Shown in pieces: positions 27,638 through 35,918 of a DNA stretch of 64,000 bases. The stretch comes from Williamsia maris (GTDB lineage: Bacteria; Actinomycetota; Actinomycetes; Mycobacteriales; Mycobacteriaceae): assembly GCF_024171815.1 (NCBI RefSeq), contig NZ_JAMTCJ010000003.1, positions 682,001-746,000 on the forward strand, in the 5' to 3' direction. The notes under the pieces were generated by a model. It worked only from the letters and a program-made list of their open reading frames with translations. It did no database searches and was not told where the DNA came from. Position numbers and translations under genes: made by a program. The first letter of the stretch is position 1; each line of letters starts with the position of its first letter.

Positions 27638-29053
27638 TCACCGGGACCGGGTGAGCAGTTCCTCGAAGGACTCGGCGAGAAACTCCGTCATCGCACCGAG
27701 GTCCCACATGATGTCGCGGTCGGCATTGAAGGCGAAGAAGACCTCGCCGTTGTAGGAATTCAACCCGATCGCCAGTGCGCGCTGGGGCACGAGGGCCGGA
27801 ACGGGGTAGATCGCGGTGATCTTGTTGCCCGCCAGGTACTGCGCCGAGCCGGGTCCGCGGGCGATGCTCACCGGGACGTTGAACGACCGTCCCGACATGG
27901 TCGCCGCGGCCCGCGAGCTCATCGCGTGGAACGTCGCGGGACCCACCTCCGGCAGCCACGAGCGCGTCCCCATCGACACGCGTCGGGTCGAGTGCGAGTG
28001 GCGTCCGGTCAGGTGGCTGATCTGCGACAGCCGCACCGTGGGGTTCGGTTCGCCGACGGGCAGGTCGGTGACGAAACCGCGCAGGCCCTCGGCCATCCAC
28101 TCCGCGTCGCTGGTGAGCTTCTCGTTGCCGCCGTCGGTCTGATACGCGCTGAGCGGGACCATCGCCCGCACGGTGGTGTGCTGGTCGACGGCGATGTCGC
28201 GGGAGAGCAACCACCGCCGCAGGGCCCCGGCGATCGCCGCGAGGACCACGTCGTTGACGGCACAGCCGTGTCGTTGCGCAATCTCCAGACACCGCTGGGC
28301 GGGAACGGCGGCGACGGTGAAACGTCGTGTGCCGGTTGTGGTCCCGTTGAGGGGACTGTCGGGTGCGGCGTCGGTCGCCATCTGCATCACCGACCCGATC
28401 CGACGCACCGATCCGGCGAGAAGCGAGCCGACGGTAGCCACCGGGGCCGACGCGGCGCGCACGGTCTCGACGAGTTCCCACGGCCGGGTGACGACGTCGG
28501 CGATCGCGCCGACGACGAGTTGGCCGCCGCTGGGCTCCGGGTCGGGCAGCCAGATGTCCTCGCCCAGGTCGGGCGCGCTCGGCTGGTCGTCGACGATCAC
28601 CTGGTTGATCTCGAGCGCTTCCCGGCCGTCGACCAGGGCGCGGTGGGTCTTGGTCAGCACCGCCATCCGGTTGTCGGTCAGCCCCTCGACGAGGTACATC
28701 TCCCACAGCGGCCGGTGCCGGTCGAGCGGGCGTGACATCAGACGGGCGACGAGATCGAACAGTTGGTCGTCGGCGCCCGGACTCGGCAGCGCGGACCGTC
28801 GCACGTGGTAGGTGATGTCGAAATCGTGGTCGTCGACCCAGACCGGTCGGGCCAGTCCGAGGGTGACCTCGCGGATCCGCCGTCGGTACCGCGGGACGAG
28901 CGACAACCGCTTCTCCACGGTGGCCAGCAGGTGTTCGTATTCCAGCCGCTGAGCTCCGCGTTCGAGGATCAACAGCGAACCGAGATGGGTGGTCGCGCCC
29001 TGCTCGTCGCGGTAGTAGAAGGTGGCGTCTTGCATGGACAGTCGGTTCACCAT
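27638..29053 (-). CDS. Wax ester synthase/diacylglycerol acyltransferase family protein (Tgs3-like), 471 aa
   Basis: The start is ATG 29053 (MVNRLSMQDATFYY), the normal WS/DGAT opening. Landmarks are PLWEMYLVEGL, the active-site region KTHRALVDGRE, VNDVVLAAIAGALRRWLL and FNVPVSIARGPG. The catalytic HHxxxDG motif reads HRALVDG (137-143): the second, catalytic histidine is Arg138. Such variants occur in the family, but acyltransfer by the usual mechanism is doubtful. Position after the DUF6912-like gene fits M. tuberculosis tgs3 (Rv3234c). It is the last backbone gene before the catabolic island. Confidence 0.88.
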   Translation of the reverse strand: MVNRLSMQDATFYYRDEQGATTHLGSLLILERGAQRLEYEHLLATVEKRLSLVPRYRRRIREVTLGLARPVWVDDHDFDITYHVRRSALPSPGADDQLFDLVARLMSRPLDRHRPLWEMYLVEGLTDNRMAVLTKTHRALVDGREALEINQVIVDDQPSAPDLGEDIWLPDPEPSGGQLVVGAIADVVTRPWELVETVRAASAPVATVGSLLAGSVRRIGSVMQMATDAAPDSPLNGTTTGTRRFTVAAVPAQRCLEIAQRHGCAVNDVVLAAIAGALRRWLLSRDIAVDQHTTVRAMVPLSAYQTDGGNEKLTSDAEWMAEGLRGFVTDLPVGEPNPTVRLSQISHLTGRHSHSTRRVSMGTRSWLPEVGPATFHAMSSRAAATMSGRSFNVPVSIARGPGSAQYLAGNKITAIYPVPALVPQRALAIGLNSYNGEVFFAFNADRDIMWDLGAMTEFLAESFEELLTRSR

Positions 29054-29281
29054 GTGAACCCCGAGATCCCGATCTGCCCAGCTGACACGCCTGCGATCCT
29101 AGCCGCCCCGCGTGACCGTGCGATATGGACCGATGCCGACGACATCGTCGTCGGACCCAACCGCGACCGGTGGCGTCGTGAGGGATTTTTGATGGGTTTA
29201 CCACGTTGTCCGATGCCTCGGATCCATCAAGACTGGTGCGATCGCAGCACGTGCGATCGCACAGTCAGATGGGAACAACAC
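29054..29281 (+). promoter_or_regulatory. Divergent promoter region at the left edge of the catabolic island
   Basis: These 228 bp separate the acyltransferase gene (minus) from the first dehydrogenase (plus). Two inverted-repeat systems are visible. TTGATGG (29189-29195) faces CCATCAA (29224-29230), and two GTGCGATCGCA boxes start at 29236 and 29251. Both lie within 100 bp of the plus-strand start. Confidence 0.6.
29236..29262. promoter_or_regulatory. Paired GTGCGATCGCA operator before the first dehydrogenase
   Basis: GTGCGATCGCA at 29236-29246 and the perfect 12-bp palindrome GTGCGATCGCAC at 29251-29262 are 15 bp apart and separated by GCAC. The whole 27-bp block is close to its own reverse complement. 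It ends 19 bp before the ATG and probably overlaps the transcription start. Confidence 0.6.
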
Positions 29282-30289
29282 ATGGGTACCTCGCTCGGCC
29301 TGATCGGCCTCGGTCGGATCGGCGCCTTCCACGCCGACACGCTCGCCGCACTCGACTCCGTCGACCGGCTCGTCGTCACCGACGAACGCACCGAACTGAC
29401 GACCACCGTCGCCGCGAAGTACGGCGCGCAGACCGCCGCATCGATCACCGAGTTGCTCGACAGCGACATCGACGGCGTCGTGATCGCCGCAGCGACGCCT
29501 GCGCACGCCGAGCTGACGCTCGCAGCCGCGCGTCGGGGCATCCCGGTGTTCTGCGAGAAGCCGATTGCGTCGAGTGCCACCGAGAGCGCCGAGGTCGCCC
29601 GCGCGATCGAGGCGACCGGCACCGCGGTCCAGGTGGGCTACCAGCGACGATTCGACCTCGCGTTCCAGGGCGCGAAGGCCGCCGTCGACAACGGCGATCT
29701 CGGTTGGCTGCACACCGTGCGATCGACCACGATGGACCCCGCTCCCCCACCGATGGACTACATCGCCGGCTCGGGAGGACTGTTCCGCGACTGCGCGGTC
29801 CATGATTTCGACATCGTCCGCTGGATCACCGGCCAGGAGGCGGTCTCGGTCTTCGCCACCGGCTCCAACCAGGGCGACCCGGGTTTCGCGGCGGTCGGCG
29901 ACGTCGACACCGCCGCCGTCGTGGTGACCATGTCGGGCGGAACACTCGCCGTGATCTCCAACGCCCGCTACAACGGCCGGGGGTACGACTGCCGCCTCGA
30001 GGTCCACGGCAGCGAGGACACCGTGGCGGCCGGATGGGATTCCGGGGCGCCGTTGCGCAACGTCGACCCGAACACCACCTTCCCGGAGGGCCCCGCCCAC
30101 AACTTCTTCATGGACCGGTTCATCGACGCCTACCGCGCCGAGCTGTCCGCGTTCGTCGACGTCGTCCACGGTGACATCGAGTCGCCGTGCACGGTCGCCG
30201 ACGCGGTCGAGGTCGCCTGGATCGCGGAGGCGGCGACGATGTCGCTCCGCACCGGCGGACCCGTGACGATCGCCGAGGTCAGGTCGTGA
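29282..30289 (+). CDS. Inositol 2-dehydrogenase-like oxidoreductase (Gfo/Idh/MocA), 335 aa
   Basis: The start is ATG 29282. The NAD-binding motif GLIGLGRIGAFHA (about 6-18) and EKPIA are followed by GGLFRDCAVHDFDIVRW, where Asp and His match the catalytic D-x3-H of myo-inositol dehydrogenases. It oxidises a polyol hydroxyl to a ketone with NAD(P)+. It is more IolG-like than the sugar dehydrogenase at 31.2 kb. Its stop codon overlaps the start of an IolE-like TIM-barrel gene (GTGA), so the two form a dehydrogenase/dehydratase pair that repeats the core iolG/iolE logic. The substrate may be another inositol isomer. Confidence 0.88.
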   Translation: MGTSLGLIGLGRIGAFHADTLAALDSVDRLVVTDERTELTTTVAAKYGAQTAASITELLDSDIDGVVIAAATPAHAELTLAAARRGIPVFCEKPIASSATESAEVARAIEATGTAVQVGYQRRFDLAFQGAKAAVDNGDLGWLHTVRSTTMDPAPPPMDYIAGSGGLFRDCAVHDFDIVRWITGQEAVSVFATGSNQGDPGFAAVGDVDTAAVVVTMSGGTLAVISNARYNGRGYDCRLEVHGSEDTVAAGWDSGAPLRNVDPNTTFPEGPAHNFFMDRFIDAYRAELSAFVDVVHGDIESPCTVADAVEVAWIAEAATMSLRTGGPVTIAEVRS

Positions 30290-31137
30290 CGGCGTTGCGA
30301 CTCGCGGGCGCCCCCATCTCATGGGGCGTGTGCGAGGTGCCCGGCTGGGGACATCAGCTCGACGCCGATCGCGTCCTCGACGAGATGGTCGCGGTCGGGA
30401 TCACCGCCGCGGAGTTCGGCCCGGACGGCTTTCTCGCGCCGGGCGCGCTGGCCCGGCACGGCCTCGCCGCCGTGGGCGGATTCGTCCCGGTCGTGTTGCA
30501 CGACCCGTCAGCCGACGCCGAGGCGCAGGTCGCCCGACAGATCTCGTCGTTCGCCGCCGCCGGAGCCGAGATGTTGGTTCTCGCCGCGGCCACCGGTGCC
30601 GACGGCTATGACTCCCGACCCGACCTGGACGACGTGGCGTGGAAGACCCTGCTGTCCAACCTCGATCGGCTGGCCGAGGTCGCGGCGGCGGGTGGATTGC
30701 GTGCGGTGTTGCATCCGCACGTCGGAACCATGATCGAGAACCGGGACGACGTGTGGCGGGTGCTCGACGGTTCGTCGATCCCACTGTGCCTCGACACCGG
30801 ACATCTGCTCATCGGCGGCTCCGATCCCGTGGAGTTGGCGACCCAGGCGGCCGACCGCATCGCGCACGCGCACCTCAAGGACGTCGATCTCGCTCAGTTG
30901 GGCCGCGTCACGGCCGGTGAACTGTCCTACAGCGCAGCGGTTGCCGAGGGTCTGTACCGTCCGCTCGGCGCAGGCGATGTCGACATCGCGGCCGTCGTCT
31001 CGCATCTGCGTGGAGCGGGCTACGACGGGTGGTGGGTACTCGAGCAGGACACGGTTCTCGATGGTGAGCCCGCCGGCGACGGCCCGGTCGCCGACGTCCG
31101 CGCGAGCATCGAGTACCTGCACACACTCGTCTCCTGA
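30286..31137 (+). CDS. IolE-like TIM-barrel isomerase/dehydratase, 283 aa
   Basis: The start is GTG 30286, overlapping the preceding stop by 4 nt. The protein belongs to the xylose-isomerase-like (AP_endonuc_2) TIM barrels. Its N-terminus AGAPISWGVCEVPGW matches the xAPxSWGV opening of the core IolE at 48.4 kb. Metal-site segments are LHPHVGTMIENRDD, CLDTGHLLIGGSD, AHAHLKDVD and WVLEQD. It probably dehydrates or isomerises the keto-polyol made by the upstream dehydrogenase. Inosose dehydratase or IolI-type isomerase are both possible. A strong terminator follows. Confidence 0.85.
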   Translation: MTALRLAGAPISWGVCEVPGWGHQLDADRVLDEMVAVGITAAEFGPDGFLAPGALARHGLAAVGGFVPVVLHDPSADAEAQVARQISSFAAAGAEMLVLAAATGADGYDSRPDLDDVAWKTLLSNLDRLAEVAAAGGLRAVLHPHVGTMIENRDDVWRVLDGSSIPLCLDTGHLLIGGSDPVELATQAADRIAHAHLKDVDLAQLGRVTAGELSYSAAVAEGLYRPLGAGDVDIAAVVSHLRGAGYDGWWVLEQDTVLDGEPAGDGPVADVRASIEYLHTLVS

Positions 31138-31184
31138 CCCCAGCGGTCCCATTCTCGTGCCCGTGCGTCGGGGCACCACACGAA

Positions 31185-31223
31185 CAACGCGGCCGCGTCC
31201 CTCCCGGGGACGCGGCCGCGTTG
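31185..31223. terminator. Bidirectional terminator, 17-bp perfect stem
   Basis: CAACGCGGCCGCGTCCC (31185-31201), loop TCCCG, and GGGACGCGGCCGCGTTG (31207-31223) form a perfect hairpin between two convergent genes. Confidence 0.9.
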
Positions 31224-31238
31224 CTCTGCAGCGAGGGG

Positions 31239-32411
31239 TCAGACGACCTTGGTCGCCGCCCCGCCGTTACGTGCCGACTCGGAGACCGCCTCGACGATCT
31301 GGAGGCCACGCAGTCCATCGGCGAACGGCGGCAGGGGATCTCCGGTGCCCGCGATCTGGTCGATGAATGCGCGTGCCTGGTAGGCGAAGAGATCGGCAAC
31401 GCCGAGTCCCACGCCGCCTGCGTCCATCGGGAGGCCGCCCGCGATGTACGGGTGCTCGGGTCCGATGGTCACGCGACGCGGTCCGTTGACCGGTGAGGCG
31501 AGATCGTCGGTGGAGATGTGGAATTCGCCCAGCCGGTGCAGATCGAACGCGGCCGAGCCCGCACTGGCGAACAGCTCGAAGCCCAGACCGTCGGGGAGAC
31601 GATGTGCGACGCGCGACGCGGAGAACGTGCCGGCCGCGCCGTTGGCGAACGTGCCGGTGAACGTGGCGATGTCCTCGTTCTCCACCGGCGCCATCTCACC
31701 CGTCGTGGCCGACTTGGTGTGGCCGTAGGTGACACCCGCGGGCACGGGACGTTCGGTGACGACGGTCGCGAAGGTGGCGCCACTGACCTCGACCAGCGGA
31801 CCACAGACGAACTCGGCGAGATCGAGCAGGTGGCTGCCGACGTCGGCGAGCGCCCCCGTGCCCTGTCCGCCCCGGTACCGCCAGGTGATGGGTCCGGTCG
31901 GGTCGAGTGCGTAGTCGCACCAGTAGTGCCCGTTGAAGTGGATCAGGTCGCCGAGGGAGCCGGCGTCGAGCTGCGCCTTGATCGCCGCCACCGCGGGGGT
32001 TCGCCGGTAGGTGTATCCCACCGCGGTCTGGGTCGACGCTGCCTCGGCGGCGGCCACCATCGCCTCGCCGTCGGCGAGAGATCCGGCCAGCGGCTTCTCG
32101 CACAGCACATGCTTGCCGGCCGCGAGGAGGCCCTCGACGATCTCGCGGTGCAGGTGGTTGGCCACCACGACGCTGACCACGTGGATGTCGTCGGCTTCGG
32201 CGATCGCCTGCCAACTGAACTCGGCTCGGCGGTAGCCGTACCGGGTGGCGGTGTCACGCGCCACGGCCTCGTTCATGTCGGCGATCGCGACCAGGTCGAT
32301 GTTCGGTCGGTCGAGACCGAAGAGAGTTGTGGCGGTGCGGTATCCGGCTGCGTGCGCGCGTCCCGCCATGCCGCCGCCGATGACGGCGACGCCAAGTGTC
32401 TTGTCGGTCAC
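31239..32411 (-). CDS. Gfo/Idh/MocA oxidoreductase, levoglucosan-dehydrogenase-like, 390 aa
   Basis: The start is GTG 32411, preceded by GAGGAC. GVAVIGGGMAGRAHAAGY is the dinucleotide site, and NHLHREIVEGLLAAGKHVLC then EKPLAG carry the catalytic lysine. VGYTYRRTPAV, PTGPITWRYR and GTGALADVGSHLLDLAE hold the Asp/His pair. These blocks and the length resemble actinobacterial levoglucosan dehydrogenases, which oxidise C3 of an anhydro sugar; that comparison is from memory. A keto-sugar or inositol substrate is likely. It is divergent from a LacI regulator with two operator-like palindromes between. Confidence 0.86.
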   Translation of the reverse strand: MTDKTLGVAVIGGGMAGRAHAAGYRTATTLFGLDRPNIDLVAIADMNEAVARDTATRYGYRRAEFSWQAIAEADDIHVVSVVVANHLHREIVEGLLAAGKHVLCEKPLAGSLADGEAMVAAAEAASTQTAVGYTYRRTPAVAAIKAQLDAGSLGDLIHFNGHYWCDYALDPTGPITWRYRGGQGTGALADVGSHLLDLAEFVCGPLVEVSGATFATVVTERPVPAGVTYGHTKSATTGEMAPVENEDIATFTGTFANGAAGTFSASRVAHRLPDGLGFELFASAGSAAFDLHRLGEFHISTDDLASPVNGPRRVTIGPEHPYIAGGLPMDAGGVGLGVADLFAYQARAFIDQIAGTGDPLPPFADGLRGLQIVEAVSESARNGGAATKVV

Positions 32412-32466
32412 GATGTGAGTCCTCAGGGTGTCTGTTCGGTACAGAGACGGTCGGTCGGCCAATCCC

Positions 32467-32493
32467 TTGGACCGGTCAATTAAACCGGTTCAA
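32467..32493. promoter_or_regulatory. Two adjacent LacI-type operators (ACCGGT cores)
   Basis: TTGGACCGGTCAAT (32467-32480) and TTAAACCGGTTCAA (32480-32493) are near-palindromes centred on CG, as LacI-family operators are, with centres 13 bp apart. They lie between the divergent dehydrogenase (start 32411) and the LacI gene (start 32568), so one site pair can control both. Confidence 0.65.
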
Positions 32494-32567
32494 CAAACTA
32501 TGCGGCAGATCACACTTCCCTGTCAACAGCCAACCGGTCGCCGGCCGAGGTCTGTCATGATGAGCGG

Positions 32568-33581
32568 ATGTCGAGTGGAAGCGCGTCCGGCCGAAAAGCG
32601 GTCACGATGCAGGACATCGCCGATCGGGTCGGCGTCTCCAAGGCGCTGGTGTCGCTGGTGCTGCGGCATGCGCCCGGCCCGTCTGATCAGACTCGTACCA
32701 AGGTGCTCGCCGCCGCCGCCGAGCTCAAGTACCGGCCCGACCGCGCCGCTGCGCTGCTGTCGGCTCGACGATCGCACATGATCGGCGTGGTGGCGGACGT
32801 CCGCAACGCATTCCACGCCGAGATGGTCGAACATCTCATCGCCCGCGCCGACGCGGTCGGATACGAGGTCGTACTGGGGCCCGTCACCCCGACCCATCCC
32901 GAGGATCGAGTCGTCGACACACTGATCGACTTTCGTTGCGAAGCAATGGTTTTGTTGGGCTCCGAACTACCGGCCGAACGACTTGCCGACCTCGCGGCCG
33001 ACGTGCCGACCGTGGTCGTCGGCCGGCGGGTGACGGTACCGGGCGTCGACGTCGTCCGTGTCGACGACAACCGCGGCGTCCGGGTGGCGATCGACCATCT
33101 CGTCGACCTCGGCCACCGCCACATCGCCCACCTGAGCGGCGGCGGCCAGATCGCCGCCGACCGCAGACGCGGTTACGAGCGCGCGATGCGTCGCCACGGG
33201 CTGGGCGAGAAGATGGTGGTGTACGACGGCGATTTCACCGAGGTCAGCGGCGCCCACATCGGCGAGACCCTGCTCGCGAGGACGCCGGAGATCACCGCCG
33301 TCCTCGCAGGCAACGACCGCATCGCCATCGGATTCCTCGAGACGCTCTGGCGCGCGGGCGTGCCGGTGCCCGAACGCGTCTCGGTCGTCGGATACGACGA
33401 CTCGACGATCGCCCGCTGGGCGCACATCGATCTGACCTCGGTGGGCCAGGCGGCGTCCGACCAGGCCCACTCCGCCATCGACGCCGTGGTCGCCCGACTC
33501 GACGACGGACCGGCGCGGCCCGCGGTCACGGTGTTCGCGCCACGGCTCGTCGTCCGCGGCACCACGGCCGCGCCGAGCTGA
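32568..33581 (+). CDS. LacI family transcriptional regulator 1, 337 aa
   Basis: The start is ATG 32568. The N-terminal helix-turn-helix with hinge is TMQDIADRVGVSKALVSLVL, then KYRPDRAAALLSARR (about residues 12-68). A periplasmic-binding-protein-like effector domain follows, ending in SVVGYDDSTIARWAHIDLTS and PRLVVRGTT. It probably senses the sugar or polyol handled by the divergent dehydrogenase and binds the paired ACCGGT operators. Its stop is only 7 bp from the stop of the convergent dioxygenase gene. Confidence 0.92.
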   Translation: MSSGSASGRKAVTMQDIADRVGVSKALVSLVLRHAPGPSDQTRTKVLAAAAELKYRPDRAAALLSARRSHMIGVVADVRNAFHAEMVEHLIARADAVGYEVVLGPVTPTHPEDRVVDTLIDFRCEAMVLLGSELPAERLADLAADVPTVVVGRRVTVPGVDVVRVDDNRGVRVAIDHLVDLGHRHIAHLSGGGQIAADRRRGYERAMRRHGLGEKMVVYDGDFTEVSGAHIGETLLARTPEITAVLAGNDRIAIGFLETLWRAGVPVPERVSVVGYDDSTIARWAHIDLTSVGQAASDQAHSAIDAVVARLDDGPARPAVTVFAPRLVVRGTTAAPS

Positions 33582-33587
33582 CCTCCG

Positions 33588-34793
33588 CTACGGGAGGTGG
33601 CGGCGTCCGAGCGCACTCAACTCGTCGACGAACCAGGCGTCGTCCATACCGGTGTCGAGGGCTCGGGTCATGAGTTCGGCGGGCGTCTCCCCGGCCAGAC
33701 CCGCGGTCGGGATGTCGAGATCGAGATTGCTGGGGAAGGCGTATCCCTCGGCGGCCGCGGCGATCACGTTGCGCACGGACTGGCGCGATCCGGTCCCGGC
33801 GAAGCGTTGCAGAGCCGGATAGATGTCGCCGCACAACCTCTCCCGGTCGATCGACTCCATGGCACGCCCGAACGCCGAGGACACCTGGAGCAGGTTCGCC
33901 ATCCGGTGGATGCCGACCGAGGCGTCGCCCCCGGTCGTGTTGTGGCCCGCGGCGTGGTGCAGCGCAGGGTTGAAGAAAACGGCGTCACCGGCCGCGAGGG
34001 CCAGTTGCACGCGGTTCTCCGCGAAGAACTCCCGGAACTCCGGACGCTCGACCGCGAGATAGCCCGCCTCGAACTGGTGCGAGTACGGGAGATACATGGT
34101 CGGCCCCGATTCCACCGGCATGTCCACGTGCGCCACAGCGCCCTGCAGGGTGAGCGCAGCCGTCAGTCGGTGGATGTGGGCGCGAAAGCGCACGGCGGTC
34201 TCGGTGGCCATGAAGCCCAGGTGGTAGTCGCGGTGCGAACTCTGGGCTGCGCCGCCCGGGTTGACGACATTGATCGCCGACGTCACCTGGTACATCGGTC
34301 CGAGCCAGGCCTCGGAGACCAGAGCGAGCATGTCGTTGGAGTAATAGCGGACGAACAATTCCGGATCGACTCCCGCCAATCGTCCGAGCGCGTTCCAGAT
34401 CCTGTCGTTGGCGCCGGGTCGTGCGAAGTGATCACCATGCGCGGTTCCCGAATTCCGCTGCAGATCGATCACCTCGCGGTACACCCGCGAGGTCTCGTCG
34501 AGCGCGTGTCGGTCGTCGAACGCACCGGCTATGACGACGATGCCCGGCCCCGTCAGGAGAGCTCGAGCGAGTTCGTCCTGGACCGCAGCGCGCTCACGTG
34601 GGTCGACGACGATCCCCTCGAGGCGCGCCGCGTCGTAGAACAGCACCTGACTGCGGACCTCCGCCGCATACGGATAGTCGTCGAGCTCCGTTGTCCGACC
34701 GACCAGGTGAGCGAATCGCGAAAGATCGCAATCGTTCTCACCGAATCGATCGGCGCGGGCGGGGCTGTGGCCGGCATGGGCAGTGGTGGTCAT
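33588..34793 (-). CDS. Phytanoyl-CoA dioxygenase (PhyH) family protein, 401 aa
   Basis: The start is ATG 34793, chosen because AGGAG lies five bases upstream; three earlier in-frame starts lack a site. SSHRDYHLGFM supplies the His-x-Asp of the Fe(II)/2-oxoglutarate facial triad. FNPALHHAAGHNTTGGDASV then supplies the distal histidine, and a 2-oxoglutarate-binding arginine lies nearby. The mid-section is MYQVTSAINVVNPGG. The family hydroxylates lipids, osmolytes and secondary metabolites, and can remove O- or N-methyl groups. Finding it among inositol and sugar genes is unusual; O-demethylation of a methyl-inositol is a hypothesis. It is divergent from LacI regulator 2. Confidence 0.82.
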   Translation of the reverse strand: MTTTAHAGHSPARADRFGENDCDLSRFAHLVGRTTELDDYPYAAEVRSQVLFYDAARLEGIVVDPRERAAVQDELARALLTGPGIVVIAGAFDDRHALDETSRVYREVIDLQRNSGTAHGDHFARPGANDRIWNALGRLAGVDPELFVRYYSNDMLALVSEAWLGPMYQVTSAINVVNPGGAAQSSHRDYHLGFMATETAVRFRAHIHRLTAALTLQGAVAHVDMPVESGPTMYLPYSHQFEAGYLAVERPEFREFFAENRVQLALAAGDAVFFNPALHHAAGHNTTGGDASVGIHRMANLLQVSSAFGRAMESIDRERLCGDIYPALQRFAGTGSRQSVRNVIAAAAEGYAFPSNLDLDIPTAGLAGETPAELMTRALDTGMDDAWFVDELSALGRRHLP

Positions 34794-34870
34794 CGGGGCT
34801 CCTGGATCTGCGTGAGCGGTTGTCCTTGTGATCAGCATGGCGTTGTGCTTGAGTGCCAGCAACCCCGAAA

Positions 34871-34890
34871 AACCATCAAGAAACCATCAG
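34871..34890 (+). promoter_or_regulatory. AACCATCA direct repeats before LacI regulator 2
   Basis: AACCATCA occurs at 34871-34878 and 34882-34889, 11 bp (one helical turn) apart. The second copy runs into the AGGAG ribosome binding site. The related CCATCAAGA occurs at 29224-29232 in the island's first promoter. Confidence 0.4.
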
Positions 34891-34898
34891 GAGCACGC

Positions 34899-35918
34899 AT
34901 GCCGCACCCGTATCCGATCCGTGAGATCGCGCGGCAGGCCGGTGTCAGCGAGGCGACGGTCGACCGCGTCCTCCACAAACGCCCCGGGGTCCGCGCAGGC
35001 ACCGTGCACCAGGTGGAACAGGCCGTCACAGACCTCGACCGGCAGAGGTCGCAACTTCGTCTGTCCGGGCGAAACTTCATGGTCGATGTCGTCATGGACA
35101 CACCGCGACGCTTCTCGACCATGGTGCGACGTGCCCTCGAACGCGAGCTGCCCGATCTCCGACCGGCCGCGGTCCGCGCACGGTTCCACCTACACGACCG
35201 CTGGACAATCGACGAGATGGTCGCCCAACTCGACTCGATATCGCGAAAGGGCAGCAGCGGTGTACTGCTGAAGGCACCTGATGTCCCCGAGGTCGCCGAG
35301 GCGATCGACCGACTCTCCGCAGCTCGCATCCCGGTCATCACGATCGTCACCGACGTACCCGTCAGCACACGAATCGCCTACGTGGGTATGGACGATCGGT
35401 CGGCGGGCGCGACCGCGGCGTACCTGATGCACCGCCTGCTCCGCGGCAGCTCGGCGCAGATCCTCGTACTCACCAGCCGCGACTTCTTCCGCAACGAGGA
35501 GGAGCGGGAGATGGGTTTCCGGGCCACGACTCGTCAGTGCGACATCGACCGACGGATCGTCGAACTCTCCAACACCGGCGGGTTCGACGAGGCCAGCCAC
35601 CACATCGTGCATCGCGCTCTGCGCGCCAATCCGGAACTGCGCGCTGCCTATTCGATCGGCGGCGGCAACGCAGGCATCGTCCGGGCATTCGCCGAGGCGC
35701 GTCGCGAGTGCGAGGTCTTCATCGGTCACGACCTCGGCGAGGAGAATCTGGCACTGCTGCGCTCCGGCGACCTCACCGCGGTGCTACATCACGATCTGCG
35801 CACCGACATGCGCAACTCGGTGCGGGCGATCATGGCATTCCACGGGGCGCTGCCGGGGCCTGTGCGAGTGGAGCGGTCCACGATCGACATCATCACCCCC
35901 TACAACGTTCCCGGCTGA
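34899..35918 (+). CDS. LacI family transcriptional regulator 2, 339 aa
   Basis: The start is ATG 34899 with AGGAG at suitable distance. The helix-turn-helix IREIARQAGVSEATVDRVLH with KRPGVRAGTVHQVEQAV is the VSEATVDRVL subtype common in inositol and pentose regulators. The effector domain is a type-I periplasmic-binding fold (VGMDDRSAGATAAYLMHRLL; AYSIGGGNAGIVRAFAEA; IGHDLGEENLALLRSGDLTAVL). It probably regulates the divergent dioxygenase gene. Its 3' end overlaps the 3' end of LacI regulator 3 by 26 bp on the opposite strand. Confidence 0.92.
   Translation: MPHPYPIREIARQAGVSEATVDRVLHKRPGVRAGTVHQVEQAVTDLDRQRSQLRLSGRNFMVDVVMDTPRRFSTMVRRALERELPDLRPAAVRARFHLHDRWTIDEMVAQLDSISRKGSSGVLLKAPDVPEVAEAIDRLSAARIPVITIVTDVPVSTRIAYVGMDDRSAGATAAYLMHRLLRGSSAQILVLTSRDFFRNEEEREMGFRATTRQCDIDRRIVELSNTGGFDEASHHIVHRALRANPELRAAYSIGGGNAGIVRAFAEARRECEVFIGHDLGEENLALLRSGDLTAVLHHDLRTDMRNSVRAIMAFHGALPGPVRVERSTIDIITPYNVPG

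Noticed and set aside
29054-29281. Integration site (att) or tRNA at the left island edge
   Set aside because: No tRNA-like sequence, integrase, or matching direct repeat at the right edge was found.
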